DNA of 64,000 nucleotides from Faecalibacterium sp. HTF-F (lineage in GTDB: Bacteria; Bacillota; Clostridia; Oscillospirales; Ruminococcaceae), in the NCBI RefSeq assembly GCF_023347535.1, contig NZ_CP094473.1:1364001-1428000 (forward strand), in the 5' to 3' direction. The notes under the pieces were generated by a model that was not told where the DNA came from, searched no databases, and worked only from the letters and a program-made list of their open reading frames with translations. Each line of letters opens with the position of its first letter. Position 1 is the first letter of the stretch. Shown piece after piece: positions 58,509-64,000 of the stretch. A program made the position numbers and the translations under genes.

Positions 58509-59928
58509 TTGAGCAAAGAAGTCAACGAAGAACGTACTCCCAGAACCGTTGAAGATGTGAAAGAGATGCTGACCAAGCACTCCAACGGAGAGATCCAGCG
58601 GACGATCCAAAACTGCATCACGATTTTGCAGAATGACCATGTGCTTGCCGATGCCATCCGGCTGAACCTGTTGAGCGAGCGCATTGACATTGTAAAGCCC
58701 GTGGGCTGGCCGAGATCTGGCAAGACGCTGAACGACACCGATATGAAGTATATCCTGCGGCGAATGGAGAAGTACGGCATCTCCAGCGAAAAGAAAATCG
58801 AATCTGCTATCCGTATTGTTGCAAACGAGAACCGCTACCATCCCATCCGAGATTACCTGAACGGCCTGCAATGGGACGGCACGGAACGGATAGCCCACGT
58901 CTTGCACCATTTTCTCGGTGCTGCGGAGGACGAGTACACTTGCGAAGCCATGAAGATCTTCTTGCTGGGAGCCATCAAGCGAGTATTCCAACCGGGATGC
59001 AAGTTTGAAACTATGCTCTGTCTGGTGGGTGGGCAAGGGTGCGGGTCGCCAGTGGCGACCTCAAAATGCTGCAAGCATTTTGAAGCACCGACCGAGCCGA
59101 CAGGCGAGACCGGGGAAGTCCACCTTTTTTCGACTGCTGGCCGTTAAGGACGAGTGGTTCTCGGACGACCTGCGGCGACTGGACGACGACAACGTGTACC
59201 GCAAACTGCAAGGACACTGGATCATCGAAATGTCGGAGATGATTGCCACCGCCAACGCCAAGAGCATCGAGGAGATCAAGAGCTTTCTCAGCAAGCAGAA
59301 GGAAACCTATAAAGTCCCCTACGAGACCCATCCTGCCGACCGTCTGCGCCAGTGCGTCTTTGCTGGCACGACCAATCGGCAAGATTTTTTGCCCCGTGAC
59401 CGCACGGGCAACCGCCGCTTTATCCCTGTCCCAGTGGATGCGGAACTGGCCGAGGTGCACATTCTGGACAACGAGGAAGATTCCCGCACCTATATCGACC
59501 AGCTCTGGGCAGAAGCTATGACCATCTACAACAGAGGCAACTACAAGCTGGCGTTCAGCCCCGCTATGCAGGAAACGCTGCAAGCCCACCAACAGGACTT
59601 CATGCAGGAGGATGCGCAGGCTGGCATGATCTACGCCTTTCTGGAGGACTACACGGGTGACCGGGTGTGTTCCAAGCAGCTTTACGCGGAAGCACTGGGC
59701 AACACCAACATTCCGGCAGAATGGGAGACTCGTGCTATCTGCGAGATCATGAATACGGGAATTTCGCGCGGCGATATCCAAGGCTGGCAGGCGCACAAGA
59801 CCGCCAAGCGTTACCTGAAGTACGGCGTTCAGAAAGGCTGGGAGCGCGTAACCAGCCCCGAAACCGGGGCTGAAAATTTCTCTGAAATAATGGATGCGGA
59901 AGCCCAGCAGATGGGCTTTCCCTTCTGA
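58509..59928 (+). pseudogene. VirE-like P-loop ATPase gene interrupted by a 70-bp insert (possible bypass)
   Basis: A virulence-associated E (VirE/D5-like ATPase) family protein, about 449 residues if the insert is removed. The first frame starts at TTG 58509 after GAGGTGA and reads to ...LVGGQGCG (59045), then runs into the insert and stops at 59147. The second frame resumes at AAGTCCACC (KST) and continues with FFRLLAVKDEWFSDDL to 59928. Removing the 70 bases restores a complete Walker A GGQGCGKST. Such proteins often act in replication of mobile elements. Either the gene is dead, or the insert is skipped. Confidence 0.8.
59046..59115 (+). repeat. 70-bp two-hairpin insert in the VirE P-loop
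   Basis: The insert lies exactly between the glycine codon GGG (59043-59045) and AAG TCC of the P-loop. It contains TCGCC-AGT-GGCGA (59046-59058) and a 9-bp hairpin TCAAAATGC/GCATTTTGA (59061-59083). Its last three bases are again GGG, in the frame of the downstream part. Length 70 = 3n+1 accounts for the frame change. Confidence 0.8.
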
Positions 59929-59936
59929 TGGACACC

Positions 59937-60121
59937 GGTTACACGTCTGGTTACAAATTCGGTTACGCTGCAGTTACACCGAAAAATCCGCATGATTGCT
60001 GCGTTTTCCGCTTTCTGTAACCATGTAACCTTAAAAAGATAAGAAAAAGTATAAAGTCCACCGAATGCCCTGTGTGCAGAAAAAGTGAGTTTTCCTGCCA
60101 GGTTACAGGCGTTCGGTTACA
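59937..60121 (+). repeat. GGTTACA iteron-like array
   Basis: Direct GGTTAC[AG] copies at 59937, 59949 and 59961 (12-base period), with a degenerate GTTACA at about 59973. Inverted TGTAACC copies lie at 60016 and 60024, and direct ones at 60101 and 60115. The array fills the gap between the VirE-like gene and xis. It could be a replication origin or the Xis/regulator binding region. Confidence 0.6.
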
Positions 60122-60140
60122 AGGAATTGGAGGTCTGCCT

Positions 60141-60335
60141 ATGAAAGACGTCCCTATTTGGGAAAAGAGCAATTTGACGCTGGAAGAAGCTGCGGCTTAC
60201 TCCGGCATTGGCATTAACAAACTGCGTGAAATTACGAATGAAGATAAATGCAAATTCGTCCATTGGGTGGGAAACAAGCGTCTGATTAAACGTCGCCTGT
60301 TCGATTGCTTTGTCGAGCAAGCATATTCTATTTGA
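60141..60335 (+). CDS. Excisionase (Tn916 Xis-like)
   Basis: A 64-residue winged-helix protein starting at ATG 60141 after GGAGG. The segment LTLEEAAAYSGIGINKLREITNEDKCKFVHWVGNKRLIKRRLFD is typical of Tn916-family excisionases, which direct the integrase to excise the element. It lies 127 bases before the integrase, and the GGTTACA array ends just upstream of it. Confidence 0.88.
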   Translation: MKDVPIWEKSNLTLEEAAAYSGIGINKLREITNEDKCKFVHWVGNKRLIKRRLFDCFVEQAYSI

Positions 60336-60388
60336 GAGGTTGCCAAAGGCTGCAAATGTGAAACCGTCCTTTTCTCGTTCGCTGCGGG

Positions 60389-60417
60389 TGGAAATCGCAT
60401 GGTTGATGTGTTATACT
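60389..60417 (+). promoter_or_regulatory. Possible promoter for the integrase gene
   Basis: TGGAAA (60389-60394), a 17-base spacer and TATACT (60412-60417). The -35 is weak. Confidence 0.4.
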
Positions 60418-60462
60418 GACACTGACCTTATAGATGCGCTTTTCACAGAAAGGAGTTTCTAA

Positions 60463-61617
60463 ATGTCTGAAAAGCGCAAAGATAGCAAGGGTCGTGTTTT
60501 GAAGGATGGCGAAAGCCAAAGAGCAAACGGCACCTACGACTATCGTTATACCGATATCCACAAGAAACGGCGTTGTATTTACGCTAAATCCCTGACAGAG
60601 CTGCGGAAAAAAGAGGAAGAACTGTGGCGCGATCTGGCAGACGGCATCGACTACGTCGCCGGAGAGATGACGGTGGCTGATCTGGTTGACCGCTATATGA
60701 ACCTGAAACGTGGGTTGAAACCCAATTCACTTCGGTCGTACAACACAGCGGTCAAGCGGATTCATGCTGACCCTTTCGGGCAAAAAGCCATCAAAACGGT
60801 AAAATTGTCCGATGCGAAAGGCTGGTTCGTGTTTCTGCATGACAGCGGTTTCAAGCAAAACACCATAGGAATCCTGCAAAGCGTTGTCAGACCGGCATTC
60901 GAGATGGCGGTAGAGGATGACATTATCCGCAAGAATCCATTCAAGTTCAAACTGTCCGATGTTGTGCCGAAGGACGCTTATGTGCGTGATGCACTGACCA
61001 GAGAGCAGCAGGAGAAATATCTGCAATTCGTTCAGGACTATGGCGGCAACTATTATGATGATATCGTCATTCTTATGGGAACCGGCTTGCGCGTGAGCGA
61101 GTTGTACGGCCTGACACGAGCAGATATCGACTTTGAACGGCACTGCATCCATGTGCGGCGGCAGCTTTGCCGGACGGCTGAAAAGCCCTACTTCGTCACG
61201 CCGCCGAAAACCAAAAGCGGCATCCGCAATGTTCCCATGACGGATACTGTTCGAGCAGCGCTGTTGCGTGTGGTAAAAGCCAGAGCATCTACGAAGGTGG
61301 AAGCACTAGTGGATGGTTGCAGCGGATTTCTCTTTCTGGACAAGTCCGGAATGCCGAAGGTGGCAATGCACTTGGAAAACTATATGCGTGGTGTGCAGGG
61401 AAAGTTTGAGAAGGCGTACGGAAAACCTGTTCCGCGCATTACACCTCATGTGCTGCGACACACCTTCTGCACCAATGTTCAGCAGGCCGGGCTGGATGTA
61501 AAAAGCCTGCAATACCTGATGGGACACTCTAATGCCAGTGTGACGTTGGATGTCTACACGCACAGCAGCTTTGAATCGGTTGAAAGGGCCTTTGAACAGA
61601 TCGCCGGCAACCTGTGA
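60463..61617 (+). CDS. Tyrosine-family site-specific integrase (Tn916 Int-like)
   Basis: A 384-residue integrase. N-terminal Tn916-like arm-binding domain (DSKGRVLKDGESQRANGTYDYRY), SAM-like core-binding domain (about 68-160) and catalytic domain with R210 (GTGLRVSEL), H329/R332 (HVLRH), H355 (GHSN) and nucleophile Y365 (DVYTH). All catalytic residues are present, so it should be active. It lies about 200 bases from attR, with the TTACGCC arm repeats just after its stop. The target, inferred from the att repeats, is the groEL 3' end. Confidence 0.95.
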   Translation: MSEKRKDSKGRVLKDGESQRANGTYDYRYTDIHKKRRCIYAKSLTELRKKEEELWRDLADGIDYVAGEMTVADLVDRYMNLKRGLKPNSLRSYNTAVKRIHADPFGQKAIKTVKLSDAKGWFVFLHDSGFKQNTIGILQSVVRPAFEMAVEDDIIRKNPFKFKLSDVVPKDAYVRDALTREQQEKYLQFVQDYGGNYYDDIVILMGTGLRVSELYGLTRADIDFERHCIHVRRQLCRTAEKPYFVTPPKTKSGIRNVPMTDTVRAALLRVVKARASTKVEALVDGCSGFLFLDKSGMPKVAMHLENYMRGVQGKFEKAYGKPVPRITPHVLRHTFCTNVQQAGLDVKSLQYLMGHSNASVTLDVYTHSSFESVERAFEQIAGNL

Positions 61618-61642
61618 TTTTCGACGTATGAAGCGGAATTGC

Positions 61643-61673
61643 TTACGCCGAAACTTACGCCAAAACTTACGCC
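61643..61673 (+). repeat. Integrase arm-type repeats, right end
   Basis: TTACGCC at 61643, 61655 and 61667 (12-base spacing), preceded by AGCGGA as at the left end. Confidence 0.7.
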
Positions 61674-61824
61674 AATCACCTGGTAAGTGGCGTAGATTTG
61701 CGTAGAAAAGCGTGGATCGTGCAAAAACGGAGAATCCGGAAAAATCGGTTTATGGCCTTGATAATTCTACAAAAGTCTACGTTTCCCGATATTCGTGATT
61801 CGGCTCCAAAAGTGTGGTTTGGAA

Positions 61825-61840
61825 GGGCGGCATGTACTAA
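61825..61840 (+). repeat. attR: second copy of the 16-bp att repeat
   Basis: GGGCGGCATGTACTAA, identical to the end of groEL at 48287-48302. The bases after it (GCCTCAAAAG) are presumed to be the original groEL downstream sequence. Confidence 0.88.
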
Positions 61841-61874
61841 GCCTCAAAAGCGTCTTGCGCGAATAAACAGCATG

Positions 61875-61914
61875 AAGGAGACGGATCTTCTTTGGAGGGT
61901 CCGCCTCCTTTTTT
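61875..61914 (+). terminator. Displaced native groEL terminator
   Basis: AAGGAG.CGGATC (61875-61887) pairs with GGTCCG.CTCCTT, followed by TTTTTT. It lies 35 bases after attR and would be the terminator of groESL before insertion. Confidence 0.8.
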
Positions 61915-62055
61915 AGTTAAAAATTGCTTCGGATTACATTCGCAGTTAGCATAAAACAGCATCTCTGCGTCAGAAACGGAGACGGCCCAAGATGGTATGA
62001 TCGCATATTCAGCTGCTGTTCCGCCCACCCTTATAAAAAGAGGAGGCGGAATTTT

Positions 62056-63651
62056 ATGTCCGGCAAGAGGGTTCTGGCGCTGTATGCGGCCATTCTGTTC
62101 AGCTTTGCAGTGATTTTGTGCCGCCTGTATTTTCTGGCACAGAACCAGACTTATGCAGCCCGCGCCAAAGCGCAAAGCGCGGTTCGGCTTGCGCTGCCTG
62201 CACGGCGTGGAAATTTTTACGATCATACCGGTGCACTGCTCACCGGGCTGGAAACGCAATATCTGGCCCTCTGCTTTCCGGGTGAAAACAGCTATTCCCG
62301 CCTGTATGCCTATACCGATGAGGACGGGCAGGCACTTTTGTACCGGAATCGGAATCGTTCCATGCCATTTCTGCTAAGGGTGGAGCGTGATCTTTACTGG
62401 CAGGGAGTGTCGTGCTATCCGTTTGCCCGGCGGTATGCGTCAGCACCGCTGTGCCAGCAGCTGATCGGATATCTGGATGGCGAAGGCCATGGAGCTGCCG
62501 GACTGGAAAAAGCACTGGACAAGCTGCTGACCGGGACGGGGGAACATGACGTCCTGCTGTGCGCTGTCACCGCTCAGGGACAGCTGCAAGCCGGAGAAAC
62601 ACCGCAGTATCTCCGGCAGGACAGCAAGGCTGTGGGGGTGCAGCTGACCATTTCGCGTCAAATGCAGCGCGCAGCGGAAGCGGTAGCAGTGGAGACTATG
62701 ACCAGCGGGTGCATTTTGGTTCTGGATACAGCTTCTGCCGCCGTGCGGGCCAGCGTCAGCATGCCGGGCTATGACCCGGATAACCTTGCCGCCAGTCTGG
62801 ACGCACCTGACAGCCCATTCCTGAATCGCGTGTTGGAATGCTATACCGTCGGCTCGGTGTTCAAGCCGGTGCTGGCAGCGGCGGCACTGGAACAGGGCGC
62901 TTTTCCGGAATATGAGTGTACGGGTGCCGCAGTGATAGATGGACAGACCTTCCGCTGCGCAGGCGGTGTGCCGCATGGGCAGATCGGACTAGAAGAAGCA
63001 CTGGAAAAAAGCTGTAATGGCTATTTTGTACGGCTGGGGCAGCAGCTGGGTGCGGAGAATTTACTGCAAGCGGCGCAGCGTTTTGGATTTGGGCAGGAGA
63101 TAAGCTTGGCAGGAAATCTGCATGCTGCATCCGGGAACCTGCCGGGCGCAGCCGAACTTGCCCAGAGCGGTCAGCTTGCCAATTTCAGCTTTGGGCAGGG
63201 CAGCCTGCTGGCATCACCGGTGCAGATCGCCGCCATGATGAATGCCATCGCCTCCGGCGGGGTGTACCACACACCGTTTTTTCTGGAATGCACGGTTGAC
63301 GAAACCGACGGTACACCGCTGGAAACGCTTGCGCATCCACAGTCGAGGCGGGTGATGAGTGCGGAAAATGCAGCGCTTCTGCGTGAAATGCTTTGTCAGG
63401 TGGTGGAAGAGGGCACTGCACAGGATGCTGCAGAGCTGGAAGACGGTGCGGGCGGCAAGACCGGCACGGCTCAGACCGGACAGTTTGATGCAGGCGGAAC
63501 AGAACGCAAGAATCTGTGGTTTGCAGGCTTTTACCCGGCAGAAAAGCCCCGCTGGACGGTGATCGTGCTGCAGGACGGGCAGACCGAAACGGCCTATTCC
63601 AGTGCAGCCATCTTTGCCCGGCTGTGCGCCATGCTTCGTACTCTGGCGTAA
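62056..63651 (+). CDS. Penicillin-binding protein 2 / class B PBP transpeptidase
   Basis: A 531-residue class B PBP. One N-terminal TM (about 5-27) is followed by a dimerisation region (LPARRGNFYDHTGALLTG) and the transpeptidase domain with catalytic S267 in SVFK (267-270), SCN (319-321) and KTG (468-470). It crosslinks peptidoglycan; whether it acts in division, elongation or sporulation (SpoVD-like) is not clear from sequence. ATG 62056 follows AGGAGG; the longer frame to 61924 lacks a ribosome binding site. Confidence 0.92.
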   Translation: MSGKRVLALYAAILFSFAVILCRLYFLAQNQTYAARAKAQSAVRLALPARRGNFYDHTGALLTGLETQYLALCFPGENSYSRLYAYTDEDGQALLYRNRNRSMPFLLRVERDLYWQGVSCYPFARRYASAPLCQQLIGYLDGEGHGAAGLEKALDKLLTGTGEHDVLLCAVTAQGQLQAGETPQYLRQDSKAVGVQLTISRQMQRAAEAVAVETMTSGCILVLDTASAAVRASVSMPGYDPDNLAASLDAPDSPFLNRVLECYTVGSVFKPVLAAAALEQGAFPEYECTGAAVIDGQTFRCAGGVPHGQIGLEEALEKSCNGYFVRLGQQLGAENLLQAAQRFGFGQEISLAGNLHAASGNLPGAAELAQSGQLANFSFGQGSLLASPVQIAAMMNAIASGGVYHTPFFLECTVDETDGTPLETLAHPQSRRVMSAENAALLREMLCQVVEEGTAQDAAELEDGAGGKTGTAQTGQFDAGGTERKNLWFAGFYPAEKPRWTVIVLQDGQTETAYSSAAIFARLCAMLRTLA

Positions 63652-63663
63652 AATGCGCGGTTT

Positions 63664-63691
63664 TTGCTTGCTTTTTCACGCTTGTTATGCT
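63664..63691 (+). promoter_or_regulatory. Possible promoter for secG
   Basis: TTGCTT (63664-63669), a 16-base spacer and TATGCT (63686-63691). A TATAAT at 63729 is too close to the ribosome binding site to serve. Confidence 0.4.
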
Positions 63692-63752
63692 ACTATATAT
63701 TTGTATTTTTGCGTGGTTTTCATTGAATTATAATAAAGGAGCGTTTCAATCC

Positions 63753-64000
63753 ATGTCTGTTATCGAAATTGTTGGCGGTGTGATCCTGCTGGTCGCTTCG
63801 CTCGTCATCGTCCTTCTCACTCTGATGCAGCACACGCATGGTCAGGGCCTTTCCGGTGCGATCAATGGCAGCGTGGGCGGTGCAAACAATGCCCGCCTGA
63901 CCCCGGCTGACCAGATGCTGGCCAAGGTGACCCGCATTGCAGGTGTCGTTTTCTTTGTGGTCGCTATTCTGGCATGTCTGTTTGCAGGCCGTCTGGCAGG
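63753..64000 (+). CDS. secG: Preprotein translocase subunit SecG, truncated by the window end
   Basis: The first 82 residues of SecG, an accessory subunit of the SecYEG channel. It has two hydrophobic segments (about 5-24 and 60-80) and the typical loop with LMQHTHGQGLSGAING and the GGANNARLTPADQMLAKVTR stretch. AAAGGAG precedes ATG 63753 with 11-base spacing. The 3' end lies beyond the window. Confidence 0.93.
   Translation, partial: MSVIEIVGGVILLVASLVIVLLTLMQHTHGQGLSGAINGSVGGANNARLTPADQMLAKVTRIAGVVFFVVAILACLFAGRLA

Larger units (their letters stand above)
48303..61840. mobile_element. Mobilizable genomic island inserted at the 3' end of groEL
   Basis: A 13.5-kb element bounded by 16-bp direct repeats. 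It has TTACGCC arm-type repeats near both ends and, at the right end, a Tn916-like xis/int pair next to attR. Cargo: a small CxxC protein, an unknown membrane protein, orphan HicB, XRE regulator, a two-gene restriction-modification module, a long structured non-coding region, a MobV-type relaxase and a VirE-like ATPase gene (interrupted). No type IV secretion genes are present, so it would be mobilizable (IME-like) rather than self-conjugative. A hairpin terminator just inside the left end replaces the displaced groEL terminator. Confidence 0.88.

Noticed and set aside
63729-63734. TATAAT just before secG as its -10 element
   Set aside because: It would place the transcription start within or after the ribosome binding site; an upstream promoter (63664-63691) is more likely.

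Overview
The window looks like a chromosomal segment of a high-GC Gram-positive gut Clostridium-type bacterium, most likely Faecalibacterium or a close Oscillospiraceae relative. This is inferred from gene content and base composition; no database was searched. Firmicute markers are HprK, WhiA/RapZ, a CIRCE-controlled groESL operon, an L19-type rplS leader and strong AGGAGG ribosome binding sites. Most genes are core housekeeping genes of high GC. Three stretches differ in composition and gene type: 33.4-36.0 kb, parts of 48.3-61.8 kb and, more weakly, the spore-germination block at 16.4-20.8 kb.

Layout. 1-5.8 kb: end of an M50 protease, a B12-binding radical SAM protein with its DUF2344 partner, rplS with a structured leader, then lepB-rbgA-rnhB-yraN with overlapping starts. 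5.9-16.3 kb: thrC, a metallophosphoesterase, tig, clpP, clpX, a class-Ic aminotransferase, a fused secDF and nrdR. 16.4-20.8 kb: DUF4363 and DUF421 genes on the minus strand, facing a GerA/GerB/GerC-like operon. 20.8-24.6 kb (minus): a Na/Pi cotransporter, a PhoB-type regulator and a PhoR-type kinase, behind a promoter carrying four ATGTAAAA boxes. 25-33.3 kb: hprK-murB-rapZ-whiA-dnaE, then pfkA.

33.3-36.1 kb: a decayed phage remnant between two near-identical 57/58-bp copies of the pfkA terminator. It holds an integrase C-terminal fragment, a terminase C-terminal fragment and three unknown genes. 36.4-48.3 kb: ligA, an aconitase-family hydratase, a PHP phosphoesterase, a TSCPD protein, a ClpC-like ATPase, a lipid kinase and CIRCE-groES-groEL.

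48.3-61.8 kb: a 13.5-kb mobilizable island inserted exactly at the 3' end of groEL. It has 16-bp att repeats covering the last groEL codons and stop, TTACGCC arm-type repeats at both ends, and a Tn916-like xis/int pair. It carries an orphan HicB, an XRE regulator with an operator array, and a two-gene restriction-modification module (Eco57I-type methyltransferase plus GIY-YIG/SF2-helicase protein). Next comes a 1.4-kb structured non-coding region, a MobV-type relaxase whose start codon appears to be CTG, and a VirE-like ATPase gene. That gene is interrupted inside its P-loop by a 70-bp two-hairpin insert flanked by matching GGG glycine codons. After the island come the displaced groEL terminator, a penicillin-binding protein and secG, which runs off the window.

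The observations most worth following up are the P-loop insert (a possible translational-bypass or nano-mobile element), the groEL-targeting island with its restriction module and possible large RNA, and the terminator-flanked phage remnant.
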